Of a stretch of 64,000 nt of DNA, positions 8,631 to 18,079 are shown in pieces. Origin of the DNA: Geobacteraceae bacterium (lineage in GTDB: Bacteria; Desulfobacterota; Desulfuromonadia; Geobacterales; Geobacteraceae). Each line of letters begins with the position of its first letter. Within the stretch, counting starts at the first letter, position 1. The notes beneath the pieces are model-generated. The model was not told where the DNA came from and ran no database searches. It was given only the letters and a program-made list of their open reading frames with translations. The stretch covers positions 1 through 64,000 of the forward strand of contig WSYB01000020.1 of the NCBI GenBank assembly GCA_009773645.1, read 5' to 3'. The position numbers and the translations under genes were made by a program.

Positions 8631-9605
8631 TTATTGATCTGTACCCATGAAGCCGGCCGCCCCAAGGATGCCGGCATCGTCACCCAGCTCACACTGAATT
8701 ATCTTTACCCGGCCGGCTGGTATGGCAAAGGCGCGACGCGCTATCTCCCGCCGCATCGGCTCAGCCAGGAGGTCAAAGCTTGCAGATACCCCGCCACCTA
8801 AAATAATCGCTTCAAGATTCAGCAGGTTTACCGCCGCCGCCGCCGCTATCCCGAGATAGCGCCCGGCACGCTCAAATAGGGCGCCCGCCAGTGGATCACC
8901 TTTCGCCGCCGCCGCCGCAATGCGCTCAGTGGTAATTCCGGCAGGAGAAAGTTCAGCAAGAGCGCCGTTTTCCCCCTTTCCCAGAGCCTTGACAGCCGCG
9001 GCTACCAATGCGCTTGCAGAGGCATATTGTTCCAGACAGCCACGGTTGCCGCAAGTGCAGGGTATTCCTTCCGGCTCTACCGTTGCGTGACCGTATTCGC
9101 CGGCTACCCCGTCGATACCGGTCCAGAGCTTCCCATCCAGAACAAGTCCGCTTCCCACGCCGGTGCCCAGGGTAAACATCAACAGTGAACCGAAGGGACG
9201 GCCGGCTCCATACCGTTTTTCTCCCCAGGCCGAAGCATTCGCGTCATTGACCACCACCGCAGGCAAGCCGGTTGCTTCACAGATCAAATCCCTGAGATTC
9301 AGACCTTCGATCGGCGTAAGATTGACCGATGAATAGATGAGTCCTTCACCGGAGATAAGGCCGGGCACCCCCGCCCCAATGGCGCATACTTCCCGGCCGA
9401 CGGCGGCGGCCTCCCTCCTCATTCCGTCAATACCAGAGAAAAACCGCTCCAGAAATCTCTCTCTGCCGAGATTGATCTCCGTCGGCTGCCGCTTCCGCTC
9501 GATAATACGGCCATCTCCATCAATGAGCGCAAACCTGCTGTTTGTCCCCCCGACGTCGATGCCGATATACGTTTTCAGTTCTGAGGCAATCAACTCTACC
9601 CCCAT
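8631..9605 (-). CDS. ROK-family sugar kinase, probable glucokinase
   Basis: A 324-residue ROK kinase that most likely phosphorylates glucose or a related hexose at the entry to glycolysis. The phosphate loop is in YIGIDVGGTNSRFALID. The catalytic region includes VVNDANA, the LGTGVGSGL loop and the ROK zinc site CTCGNRGCLEQYAS (Cys-x-Cys-Gly...Cys). It lies upstream of phosphofructokinase on the same strand, which supports a glycolytic role. The start is uncertain: ATG at 9605 lacks a strong ribosome site, while a downstream TTG follows GGGGGTAGAG. Hexose specificity cannot be read from sequence. Confidence 0.88.
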   Translation of the reverse strand: MGVELIASELKTYIGIDVGGTNSRFALIDGDGRIIERKRQPTEINLGRERFLERFFSGIDGMRREAAAVGREVCAIGAGVPGLISGEGLIYSSVNLTPIEGLNLRDLICEATGLPAVVVNDANASAWGEKRYGAGRPFGSLLMFTLGTGVGSGLVLDGKLWTGIDGVAGEYGHATVEPEGIPCTCGNRGCLEQYASASALVAAAVKALGKGENGALAELSPAGITTERIAAAAAKGDPLAGALFERAGRYLGIAAAAAVNLLNLEAIILGGGVSASFDLLAEPMRREIARRAFAIPAGRVKIIQCELGDDAGILGAAGFMGTDQ

Positions 9606-9610
9606 AATTA

Positions 9611-9800
9611 GTTTCCAGCCGGAAACGGTCTTTTTTCGCCCTGGCGGTGTCAATCTGCGGGCTTACTTGTGCGGCGTACCGATGTACGCCTCCGCGCAAC
9701 CCCTTGATTTCCTTGCCAGGACAAAAAAATCCTCGTTTCCAATCTGGAAACCAAATAGTTTCTCATCCGGACTTTCCGGATGGAAACGATTAGTTTCCAG
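9611..9800. repeat. Nested inverted-repeat element with GTTTCC/GGAAAC borders
   Basis: The element opens with the palindrome GTTTCCAGCCGGAAAC (9611-9626). A long stem follows: TTTTTTCGCCCTGGC (9631-9645) pairs with GCCAGGACAAAAAA (9715-9728), and GGCGTAC pairs with GTACGCC near the tip. It then closes with GTTTCCAATCTGGAAAC and two further GGAAAC/GTTTCC copies up to 9800. The HIT-gene stop lies in the last copy. It fills the gap between the ROK and HIT genes; no coding sequence is seen in it. Confidence 0.75.
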
Positions 9801-10275
9801 CCATAAAACCGGGAAGGAGCCCGTCATAGGTCGCCATCAGATTCTCCGGCATGACGCGGAGATCGGCAATAACCGACATATAATTGGTGTCGCCATTCCA
9901 GCGGGGAACGATGTGAATATGAATATGTTCATCCACTCCTGCGCCGGCAGCCTTCCCCAGATTTATGCCGACATTGAACCCCTGCGGCTGTGAGGTTTCC
10001 TGGAGGACGTTGCGGCACAGTCTTAAGGTAGAAAAAAGGTCGAGCATCTCACCGTCGGAAAGGGAGTTCATATCCGAGGTATGACGAAAGGGGGCAACCA
10101 TCAGATGCCCGTTGGTATAGGGATAGCGGTTCAGCATCACAAACGACAAGGGAGTCCGGTGGAGTATGAGTTTCTCCCGGTCTTTTTCAGCCTCGTCGGT
10201 CACACAGAAGATGCAACCGGGAGGTTTCTCGTTGAGAATATATTCAATACGCCATGGTGCCCAGAGCCTCTTCAT
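9790..10275 (-). CDS. HIT-family nucleotide hydrolase/phosphorylase
   Basis: A 161-residue histidine-triad protein. The triad is HIHIHIVPRW near the C-terminus, and an N-terminal CIFC pair is the start of the zinc site of the AP4A-phosphorylase-like branch. RLWAPWR at the N-terminus is characteristic of that branch. Such proteins split dinucleoside polyphosphates or nucleotide adducts. The start at 10275 gives the conserved MKRLWAPWRIEYI opening; the longer frame upstream has no family match. The stop codon TAA lies inside a GGAAAC repeat copy. Confidence 0.9.
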   Translation of the reverse strand: MKRLWAPWRIEYILNEKPPGCIFCVTDEAEKDREKLILHRTPLSFVMLNRYPYTNGHLMVAPFRHTSDMNSLSDGEMLDLFSTLRLCRNVLQETSQPQGFNVGINLGKAAGAGVDEHIHIHIVPRWNGDTNYMSVIADLRVMPENLMATYDGLLPGFMAGN

Positions 10276-10327
10276 ATGGTGTAAACCCTTTCCATCTTCA
10301 GATGTATTCGGACCGTGCCGATATAAA

Positions 10328-10454
10328 TTGATGAATCCGCAAAAGACCATCTGCTGCGTTACGCTCGCCGCTCGTCACTGCGACGTAACCTACGGCTACG
10401 CCTCATTCCTCACCGCTCGCAAGCCTTGCAGATGGAGCTTTTGCGAATCCATCA
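10328..10454. repeat. Long inverted-repeat element with conserved GC-rich core
   Basis: TTGATGAATCCGCAAAAG at 10328 and the downstream block CTTTTGCGAATCCATCA (to 10454) form the arms of a stem; the arms continue with CCATCTGC/GCAGATGG. The core reads like a degenerate array of GCTCGCCGCTCGTC and CTACGCCTCATTCC segments. It lies in the 421-base gap between the HIT gene and maeB. The rest of that gap holds the maeB promoter and otherwise nothing recognised. Confidence 0.75.
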
Positions 10455-10634
10455 TAAATTCACATTGGGCAAACATGCGGCCGGGTTTCGGCTACACCTT
10501 CCGCTGCCGCACTATGCCTGTTACCGGGGGTTTGATAGGATTATCAACGAAAAAGCCGCGATTTACAACCATTAACATAAAAATGTCACGACGACAAAAA
10601 TAGAATGATTTTATATTTTATTGAGAATAAATGC

Positions 10635-10663
10635 TTGACATGGTCTGGTAAAGGGAATAATGT
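10635..10663 (+). promoter_or_regulatory. Sigma-70-type promoter of maeB
   Basis: TTGACA (10635-10640) and TAATGT (10658-10663) are spaced by 17 bases. The elements lie about 110 bases before the malic enzyme start in an otherwise non-coding stretch. Confidence 0.65.
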
Positions 10664-10771
10664 AGGCCAAATCAAACAAAAATGTGCAGTTGCACCACGT
10701 TTGCGGATAAGCTGAATCAAATGGTTTTTTATCAAGAATAAAAATACCAACCAAGGAGAGGAGGACAAAGA

Positions 10772-13030
10772 ATGGGGAAAAGACAGGAAGCATTGGATTA
10801 TCATTCAAGCGGCCGCAAGGGGAAGATCGAGGTAATTTCTTCAAAACCATGCTCGACATCCAGGGATCTCTCCCTCGCTTATTCACCCGGTGTCGCCGAG
10901 CCCTGCCTGGAAATAGAAAAGAATCCGGAAGACGCTTATAAATACACCGCCAAGGGAAACCTGGTGGCCGTTCTCTCCAACGGCACCGCCGTCCTGGGAC
11001 TTGGGAACATCGGGGCACTGGCGGGCAAGCCGGTCATGGAAGGGAAAGGGGTTCTGTTCAAGCGTTTCGCCGACATCGACGTATTCGACATCGAGGTCAA
11101 CTCGGAAGATCCCGATGAAGTCATCAAGGTCTGTCAGCTCCTGGAACCCACCTTTGGCGGCATCAACCTGGAGGACATCAAGGCCCCCGAGTGCTTCTAC
11201 ATCGAGGAAGAACTGAAGAAGACCATGAACATTCCCGTCTTCCACGACGATCAGCACGGCACCGCCATCATCTCCTCCGCTGCCCTCATCAATGCTCTCC
11301 AGTTAATTAACAAAAAAATCGAGGAGATACGGATCGTGATTAACGGTGCGGGTGCGGCGGCCATCGCCTGCGCCAATCTGGCCATTTCCCTGGGTGTAAA
11401 ACCGGAAAACCTGATGATGTGCGACACCAAGGGAATCATTTACAAGGGGCGCACCGAAGGGATGAACAAGTACAAGGAGCGCTTTGCCGTGGACACGCCG
11501 CTCCGCACCCTTGAAGAGGCCGCAGATGGGGCCGACGTCCTGTTCGGGCTCTCCTCCAAAGGTGCGTTCACCCCGGAGATGGTGCGCAAGATGAAAGCCA
11601 ACCCGATCATCTTCGCCATGGCCAACCCCGACCCGGAAATCACCCCGGAGGAGGCCCGTGCGGTTCGCGGTGACGTCCTCATAGCCACCGGCCGCTCCGA
11701 CTACCCGAACCAGGTAAACAACGTCCTCGGCTTCCCCTTCATCTTCCGCGGCGCCCTCGACGTACGGGCCACCACCATCAACGAAGAGATGAAGAAGGCG
11801 GCGGTGTTCGCCCTGGCCGAGCTGGCCCGGGAAGAGTGCCCGGACTCGGTCTGCCGTGCCTACGGCAATGTCAAGTTTTCTTACGGCCGCGACTACATCA
11901 TCCCCAAGCCGTTCGATCCCCGCGCCCTCTTGCGGGTAGCCCCGGCAATTGCCAAGGCGGCCATGGAATCGGGGGTCGCCCGGCAACCGATTGCCGATAT
12001 GGACAAGTACGTCGAGCACCTGGAGTCGCTGCAGGGGAGAGCCAAAGAAACCCTCCGCATGATCATCAACAAGGCCAAATGCGATCCCAAGCGGATCGTT
12101 TTCCCGGAAGGCGATAACGAGAAGATTCTCAGGGCGGCCCACATCCTCATCGAAGAGGGGATTGCCACCCCAATCCTTATTGGGAACCACGACAAAATCA
12201 AGGCAAAAATGGCGGAGCTGGGACTCGACTTTAACGGCAGCGTGCCGATCATCGATCCGGCCGTCTACGAGAAAACCGAAGAGTACGCCGAGCAGTTGTT
12301 CCGTCTGCGGCAGCGCAAGGGGCTGACCCTTACCGAGGCCCGGCGGATCATGACCCGCAAATCCCGCACCCATTTCGGCTGCATGATGGTGCGTCAGGGA
12401 GATGCGGACACCCTGCTCGCCGGTATCGACACCCACTATCCCGAGACGATCCGGCCCGCCCTGGAGGTCATCGGCAAACAACCCGGGCTCTCCAGCGTTC
12501 ACGGCCTCTACATGATGGTCTTCAAGAAGGGGATCTTCCTGCTGGCCGACACCACGGTCAGCATCGAACCCACCGCCGAGGAGCTCGCCGAGACCGCCAT
12601 CCTCGCCGCCGAAAAGGCCCGGATGCTCGAGATCGAGCCGGAGGTTGCCATGCTCTCCTTCTCCAACTTCGGTTCGGTTTCACACCCTCAGGCCCTCAAG
12701 GTGAAACGGGCAGTGGAGATCGTCAAGGAAAAGGCGCCGGGACTCATCGTCGATGGGGAAATGCAATCGGATACCGCCGTCGTCTCGGAAATCCTGCAAA
12801 AGAGTTTCCCCTTTGCCTCTCTTAAGGAGGCAGCCAATATCCTCATCTTCCCCGACCTGAACTCCGGCAACGTCTGCTACAAGCTCCTCCACCACCTGGG
12901 GGGCGCCGAGGCCATCGGGCCGATCCTCATGGGAATGAAAAAGCCGGTCCACGTCCTGCAGCGCGGTGACGACGTGAGCGATATCGTCAATATGGCCGCC
13001 ATCGCCGTGGTGGACGCGCAAAGTTTTTAG
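10772..13030 (+). CDS. maeB: Malic enzyme fused to phosphotransacetylase-like domain (MaeB type)
   Basis: Oxidatively decarboxylates malate to pyruvate, usually with NADP, linking the TCA cycle with acetyl-CoA and biosynthesis. The 752-residue product has the malic N-domain ([30 protein letters not shown], residues 20-165) and a Rossmann NAD(P) domain ([16 protein letters not shown], about 170-410). A phosphotransacetylase-like C-domain follows (about 430-750, [12 protein letters not shown]), which in MaeB enzymes is catalytically inactive and thought to be regulatory. AGGAGAGGAGG precedes the ATG. A promoter and terminator bracket it, so it is probably monocistronic. Confidence 0.96.
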   Translation: MGKRQEALDYHSSGRKGKIEVISSKPCSTSRDLSLAYSPGVAEPCLEIEKNPEDAYKYTAKGNLVAVLSNGTAVLGLGNIGALAGKPVMEGKGVLFKRFADIDVFDIEVNSEDPDEVIKVCQLLEPTFGGINLEDIKAPECFYIEEELKKTMNIPVFHDDQHGTAIISSAALINALQLINKKIEEIRIVINGAGAAAIACANLAISLGVKPENLMMCDTKGIIYKGRTEGMNKYKERFAVDTPLRTLEEAADGADVLFGLSSKGAFTPEMVRKMKANPIIFAMANPDPEITPEEARAVRGDVLIATGRSDYPNQVNNVLGFPFIFRGALDVRATTINEEMKKAAVFALAELAREECPDSVCRAYGNVKFSYGRDYIIPKPFDPRALLRVAPAIAKAAMESGVARQPIADMDKYVEHLESLQGRAKETLRMIINKAKCDPKRIVFPEGDNEKILRAAHILIEEGIATPILIGNHDKIKAKMAELGLDFNGSVPIIDPAVYEKTEEYAEQLFRLRQRKGLTLTEARRIMTRKSRTHFGCMMVRQGDADTLLAGIDTHYPETIRPALEVIGKQPGLSSVHGLYMMVFKKGIFLLADTTVSIEPTAEELAETAILAAEKARMLEIEPEVAMLSFSNFGSVSHPQALKVKRAVEIVKEKAPGLIVDGEMQSDTAVVSEILQKSFPFASLKEAANILIFPDLNSGNVCYKLLHHLGGAEAIGPILMGMKKPVHVLQRGDDVSDIVNMAAIAVVDAQSF

Positions 13031-13064
13031 ATTATCAACAGGTTGTTGAAAAACGTCAAGAGGT

Positions 13065-13092
13065 AAGGGGGGCGCACCACGCCCCCTTTTCC
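13065..13092 (+). terminator. Rho-independent terminator of maeB
   Basis: A G-run/C-run stem (AAGGGGGGCG at 13065-13074 against CGCCCCCTT) with a five-base loop is followed by TTCCTTT, 35 bases beyond the maeB stop. Confidence 0.8.
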
Positions 13093-13172
13093 TTTATCCC
13101 ATTTCGGCCCACTATTTGCTTACACATTAAAAATACTATCCACCGTGAAGCAGATAAACGAAAGGCCGATTT

Positions 13173-13904
13173 ATGGAACAAGAACTACAGGAGATGCACA
13201 CCACAGCCCACGCCCGGACAGCAACGAACGTCTTCGGCAGAATGCTGGTGTTTTCACTTCTATTGCACGTCATTTGCTCTACCGCCCTTCTCCTCCCTAA
13301 AAAGAGCGGGCTTGGCGGAACATCCGTAACCTATCTGTCATTGGACATGATCGCACCCGCCCCCTCCACCGTACGCGAGGAAACAGCGGTCCCTCATGAA
13401 GAGGCAGAGGTCATTCCCAATCCCCCCCCACCGGCGTCCCCGCCGATTTCGGAGCTCGAAAAACTGCAGAATGGTTTGCAGCAGACCCTGGCAGCAGCCG
13501 ATTCTAAACCCGAGGCCGTACAACAGGCCTCAATGGGCTTTGGCATCACCAACGGGCATTTCAGCAGCCTGGCTGACGGGAAAACCCTGCGCGAAGACAT
13601 GCGGGAGTATTATTTAACCATGCTTCAGAGGTTCAACGAAAAATGGTGGCTCGACAAAAACGTCACGCTGGGGGGGGTAAGGGGAGCTGTCATCCTGGTT
13701 TCCATTGCCAGAGACGGCTCTATCGCAGACAAGAATCTGCTCCAGAGTTCGGGGAACCAGGCAAATGACCGGGCTTTGTTGCAGGCGCTGGAGGCAGCCG
13801 GTCCGCTTCCTCCGCTGCCGAAGACCTACGAGGGGAACTATTTCAAGGCGCCGCTACGCTTTGTCGCCCCGTTGAATCTCATGGCACCCTTTAAGCTGGG
13901 ATAA
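13173..13904 (+). CDS. TonB-like energy transducer with C-terminal TonB domain
   Basis: A 243-residue protein with a single N-terminal membrane helix (LVFSLLLHVICSTALLL, about 27-43) and a periplasmic linker with proline-rich NPPPPASPP. A TonB/TolA-like C-terminal domain (about 155-240) contains RGAVILVSIARDGSI and the repeated small-residue helix before PLPPLP. TonB-type proteins pass inner-membrane proton-motive energy to outer-membrane transporters. No ExbB/ExbD or receptor is nearby, so the partner is unknown. It converges on the TPR gene with a 16-base gap. Confidence 0.75.
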   Translation: MEQELQEMHTTAHARTATNVFGRMLVFSLLLHVICSTALLLPKKSGLGGTSVTYLSLDMIAPAPSTVREETAVPHEEAEVIPNPPPPASPPISELEKLQNGLQQTLAAADSKPEAVQQASMGFGITNGHFSSLADGKTLREDMREYYLTMLQRFNEKWWLDKNVTLGGVRGAVILVSIARDGSIADKNLLQSSGNQANDRALLQALEAAGPLPPLPKTYEGNYFKAPLRFVAPLNLMAPFKLG

Positions 13905-13920
13905 CATCGGAACCCGCCGC

Positions 13921-15888
13921 TCATTCCTCGTCGGCTTCCAGCTCCACCAGGTCCAGATCAAAAGGTTCCTGGAAGCCGTCACCTCCCTGCAGCACGGCTA
14001 TCTTCCGGGCAGTGTCACGGAAATCCGGCGTCGCTCCCCGGACTTCCCGGTATAGTTGCAGCGCTTCTTCCATCCGCCCGGTCGCCTCGTAAAGGAGTGC
14101 CAGTTCATATCTGAGGCTTGACAGCTCTTCGGCAGTTCCTTGCAGAGTGACCCCCTCCTTGAATACCTCTTCAGCCCTGCCGGTATCCCCCTTGTCCCGG
14201 CAGCATATCCCCTGAAGCGTCAGACAATCTATCATTCTCACGGGGTCCAGTGCGGCAATCCGGAACTCGGCAATGGCATCGTCATAGAGACCCATCTCTT
14301 TGTATGCAATGCCAAGATTGTAGTGGGTTTCCGTATCCCCTTCGTCCAGTTGCTGATCGACTCCTTTTTTGAATTGGGAAAATAGCCCGTCCAGACTGTA
14401 CTTTTCGCGATTCACGGAAGTGGCGGAATCTTCCCCAAAGGTCTCCGAAAGGAGTTCCTCCCCCAAGTCGCGAAATGTTTCCTCCGCAGGAGGTGTCTCC
14501 TCAATTTCCAGTTCAACTTCCACGATTCCTTCAGGCCCGAACGCCGTCTGCTCTCCGTCTCCCGCCTCACTCTCCGGCACAGGAGCAATCTCTGCGGCTG
14601 CGCGAACTTCGAGGTCCGACGACCATTCATCTCCCTCGGAATAAGACGGAACAACGAGACGTTCTTCGGACGGCAAAGCGTGCCCCACCACTAGTTCCAG
14701 ATGGGAAAGGTCGATTTCCTCTTCCCAACCAGCTTCCAGCAAGGGCGGCGGTTCAACTTCGAGCGATGACGAGGGTTCAAGGGGAATATCTTCGAGCTCC
14801 GGTTCATTTCCTTGTACAGCTGTGTCATCGCCCGGAGAATCCGGTCTGGCGGTAATATCGGCCAGCTTCTCCAGCTCACCGCTCGCCTCATAGAGATACG
14901 TCAATCCTTCCTGAACTCCGGCATCGTCAGGCGCCAGTTCCCGCAGGAGGAAATAAAACTTTTCAAGGGGCTCAAATGCCCTCTTGGCAATAAAAAACTG
15001 CGCATGCTGGTTCAGCAGGTCCAGCACCCTGTCAACATCTCCTTCGCTCAGAACGGACTGTATAAGCTCTTCCCTGGGGAAGGATTCATCGGGGAAAAAA
15101 CGGATCATGTGCCGCAAGGTCGAACGCAGGTTTTCATATTCTCCGCTGCTGCGATAGACTTCGGCCAGCAGGCGCCACGCCCTGAGGTTAGCCGTGTCCT
15201 TTTTTATGAGTTCCTGGAGCCGCGGAATGGTCTGCACGCCATCCCCACTTTCAACCTGGGCGGATAGCGTATCCAGGATAAACTCACTCTTGTCGGGGAA
15301 GAGTTGCTGAATCCTGTCGCACACCTTGTTAAAAGCCGTTTCATCACCGCGATTCATGAGTTGCAGAGCCAATTGGGTGAATTCCTGGTATGCCAGCTCT
15401 TTATCCCCCGCGGCAAAATGGGTTTCGGCAAATTTCAACTGTATAATGCGGTTTTCCGGGTCAACGGCCAGCATTGCAGTAAGGATTTTAAGGGCCTCGG
15501 ATAAATTGCCTTCCCTCTGGTAGTGATTGAATAACACGCTGTATTCGGCAAGGGCGTTGCCGATAAGCCCCTGTTTTTCGTTAAGAGAGGCAAGGGTTCG
15601 GGAGATGCCGATGTCGGCGGGGTCCAGTTTCTGGATCTGTTTATACACCGCAATGGCCTTGAGATAATAGGCATTGTCGGCGTAATACTTGCCGATAACA
15701 TCGTATTCGCTGATGGCTTCTTCCCTGCGGTTGACCCGGACCAACAGCTCAGCAAGCCGCTGTCTGTGCCTTATATCATTCGGCTCAAGGATGACGACCT
15801 GCTCATAATCCTTAATCGCCCGGTCCAGCTGGCCCTTTGCGATGGACTTCTGAGCGCTTTCCAGAAATTTTTCTTTTTTCGAACTCAA
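13921..15888 (-). CDS. Large tetratricopeptide-repeat protein
   Basis: A 655-residue protein without a signal peptide. TPR units occupy about residues 5-335 (for example AIKDYEQVVILEPND) and 530-640 (THYNLGIAYKEMGLYDDAIA). They are separated by a long acidic, low-complexity segment (about 345-515) rich in Glu, Pro and Ser. Such proteins act as scaffolds, and the middle is probably disordered. The specific role is unknown; it is not part of a recognisable operon. The apparent start is TTG at 15888 with a weak ribosome site, so the true start is uncertain. The 273 bases between it and the next gene hold nothing recognised. Confidence 0.8.
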   Translation of the reverse strand: MSSKKEKFLESAQKSIAKGQLDRAIKDYEQVVILEPNDIRHRQRLAELLVRVNRREEAISEYDVIGKYYADNAYYLKAIAVYKQIQKLDPADIGISRTLASLNEKQGLIGNALAEYSVLFNHYQREGNLSEALKILTAMLAVDPENRIIQLKFAETHFAAGDKELAYQEFTQLALQLMNRGDETAFNKVCDRIQQLFPDKSEFILDTLSAQVESGDGVQTIPRLQELIKKDTANLRAWRLLAEVYRSSGEYENLRSTLRHMIRFFPDESFPREELIQSVLSEGDVDRVLDLLNQHAQFFIAKRAFEPLEKFYFLLRELAPDDAGVQEGLTYLYEASGELEKLADITARPDSPGDDTAVQGNEPELEDIPLEPSSSLEVEPPPLLEAGWEEEIDLSHLELVVGHALPSEERLVVPSYSEGDEWSSDLEVRAAAEIAPVPESEAGDGEQTAFGPEGIVEVELEIEETPPAEETFRDLGEELLSETFGEDSATSVNREKYSLDGLFSQFKKGVDQQLDEGDTETHYNLGIAYKEMGLYDDAIAEFRIAALDPVRMIDCLTLQGICCRDKGDTGRAEEVFKEGVTLQGTAEELSSLRYELALLYEATGRMEEALQLYREVRGATPDFRDTARKIAVLQGGDGFQEPFDLDLVELEADEE

Positions 15889-16161
15889 AGGATACCCGTT
15901 CTTTCAGAGTCATCAAGATTCCATCGCTAAAACTAATTGAATCCGAATTTCCTGTCAAGGGCTAAGAACCCATGTTCCTAAGCTTGTGGAATTCACGTGC
16001 AACAGTTGAGCAGTGATGATAAGGGAGGATGATTCGCGCTCCGGGAAAAGCCTCTACAACGGAGACTTGGCAATGGGATGAGTTACAATGCGATAAGAAG
16101 CAGTGGAAGAAGCGCTGCAACCGGATGCATGGCAGGGCTGCCGAGAAAAACCGTTTCAAAC

Positions 16162-17871
16162 TCAGCCCGTTTTGAACTGCTCCAGCCTGTCATGGACAAT
16201 CGATGTCTGCCTGTTCAGCCCCTCCGTGACCGCATCAAGGTCGTCCGATGCAGAAAGAGTCTGATCAGCCTTCTGTTTCACCGCGATGATGGATACAACA
16301 ATATCCTCGGCCACCTTGCACTGCTCTTTTGTCCCCTGGGCAATGATCTGCGCTCGGGAGAACAGGCTCTGAACTACTTCGGCAATATTTTCACTCTCTC
16401 TCGACTGCTCCGCCAACGATTGTTTCACAAAACCGGTGCACTCTCTCAGTTCCTTAACGCCGCGTACAATTTCCTCTGCCGCCTGGCTCTGCCTGGTGAC
16501 AGCCTTTTTTATGTCCTCCGACATTTTTTTGAAATTCTGGATGGCGCTGGCGTTCAGTTCGACGCTCTTGCTCTGTTCAACGACACTCGATCCCACCTGT
16601 AAAGCCATATCCAGAGAGGTTTCAGCCTTTATTATGATATCTTTCAGTACTTTTTCCGCCTCCGATGAAAGATGAACACCGGAGTCAACCTCTGAAATGC
16701 TTCGCTTTACCGCCTTGCCTGCCATATCGATATCTTGTTGCACCTGGTTGATAATCTCACCGATATCCTTTGTGGATTCTGCGGAGCGCTTGGCAAGACC
16801 CCTGATTTTTTCGGCGATAACGCCGAAAGCCTTGCCGTTTTCCCCCGACTGTGCAGCAAGTATGGCTGCATTCAATGCAAGGAGATTGGTCTCTTCCGCA
16901 ACATTTCCGATAACCCCGACGATTTTCCCGATCTGATCCGACTTTGATGACAGGCTTTCTATTGCATCGTTGGTGGTAAATACTTCCTGCCTGATCTTCT
17001 CCATTCCCTGCTTGGTACTGTTGACCGCTTCAAGGCCGGCGGTGTCGGCAGCTTCTTTGACATCCCTGGCGATCCCTGCCTGGTCCTGGGCATGGGCAGT
17101 GATATCCTTTATAGCGCCGTTTACCCTGGCTGCAGAAGAACTGGCGCTTGAGGTCAGCTCGGCAAGCAACACCAGATTGGCTGTGACCTGTTTCAAGGAA
17201 TTCGCTATCTGGTTTACCGCGGAGTGAATTGTGTCGGCCGTCGCATCAAGCGCGTCTGTCGTGTGCGCCACTTCCCTGATGGATGTGGAAATTTCAAGCG
17301 TGGAAGAGGATGTGGCATCGGTCGAATGGAGCAGCTCCTTTGCGTCCCCGGCAATATTTGTTATGGAACGGTTGAGTTCTCCAATTGAAGAAGAGATATC
17401 GTCGATGGACCCGCACTGATTGAGGACCGTACCCTGCACCGTCAGGGCAGCACGCTTGACGGAAGCAGACACTGCCGACAACTCGTCCAGGGTAGCGGCC
17501 ACACTTACCACCGACTCATGCATCTCTTCGATAATTCCGTTAAAACAGCCGGCAAGCTGACCGAACTCATCACCGGAATCGATCGAAAGCCTCCGGGGAA
17601 AGCCTCCTCCATTCCCTTCGGCAATGAAAGCCATCTCGCTCATGACCGTTTCCATCGGACTGATTACAATACGGTGAAAAGCAACGGTAATGACGAGAAC
17701 GGTGATGAGCAGAAAGACGGCAGCCCCTAACATTACCTGCTCCCGGATAGCTGTAAGACGGGGAAGGGCAATAATCAGAATAGCAATGGCAGCCAGAATG
17801 ATGGTTGTCATCGAAACGGTTACGAATTTAAAAGTAATTCCCCTGGTTACTCTCCATTTTTGAAGACTCAT
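16162..17871 (-). CDS. Methyl-accepting chemotaxis protein, minimal periplasmic part
   Basis: A 569-residue chemoreceptor with two adjacent membrane helices (TIILAAIAILIIAL and MLGAAVFLLITVLVITVA) joined by a short loop, so no ligand-binding periplasmic domain. A HAMP region follows (RIVISPMETVMSEMAFIAEG). The signalling domain has the tip [21 protein letters not shown]. The Gln-Ser at the end of the tip deviates from the common ARAGE form, as in the chemoreceptor at 5.4-7.4 kb. Start 17871 follows AGGAG by six bases; an upstream ATG at 17904 is an alternative. It is oriented away from the Cache sensor gene, sharing the intervening promoter region. Confidence 0.92.
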   Translation of the reverse strand: MSLQKWRVTRGITFKFVTVSMTTIILAAIAILIIALPRLTAIREQVMLGAAVFLLITVLVITVAFHRIVISPMETVMSEMAFIAEGNGGGFPRRLSIDSGDEFGQLAGCFNGIIEEMHESVVSVAATLDELSAVSASVKRAALTVQGTVLNQCGSIDDISSSIGELNRSITNIAGDAKELLHSTDATSSSTLEISTSIREVAHTTDALDATADTIHSAVNQIANSLKQVTANLVLLAELTSSASSSAARVNGAIKDITAHAQDQAGIARDVKEAADTAGLEAVNSTKQGMEKIRQEVFTTNDAIESLSSKSDQIGKIVGVIGNVAEETNLLALNAAILAAQSGENGKAFGVIAEKIRGLAKRSAESTKDIGEIINQVQQDIDMAGKAVKRSISEVDSGVHLSSEAEKVLKDIIIKAETSLDMALQVGSSVVEQSKSVELNASAIQNFKKMSEDIKKAVTRQSQAAEEIVRGVKELRECTGFVKQSLAEQSRESENIAEVVQSLFSRAQIIAQGTKEQCKVAEDIVVSIIAVKQKADQTLSASDDLDAVTEGLNRQTSIVHDRLEQFKTG

Positions 17872-17986
17872 ACCGGCTCCTGAATCACTGCCTTGTAACC
17901 ACATCTCTTCTTTTCGGCAAATGCCTGGTTAGGTTAAGCATTTAGTTTTCCATATCGCTGCGCAGAGACAGGGCAATATTTTTAGA

Positions 17987-18015
17987 TTGACTTAATTTTA
18001 CGATAATTTTATTAA
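17987..18015 (+). promoter_or_regulatory. Sigma-70-type promoter of the Cache sensor gene
   Basis: TTGACT (17987-17992) and TATTAA (18010-18015) are spaced by 17 bases in an AT-rich stretch, about 65 bases before the start at 18080. Confidence 0.6.
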
Positions 18016-18079
18016 ATGGATTAATTACCAATCCGGAAAGAAGCCTTCCCAATGCAAGCTACTGCACCTAGAGGAGAGT

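Noticed and set aside
11303-12502. Minus-strand frame of 399 codons within maeB
   Set aside because: It lies antisense to a well-supported enzyme gene, and its composition follows codon bias of the other strand.
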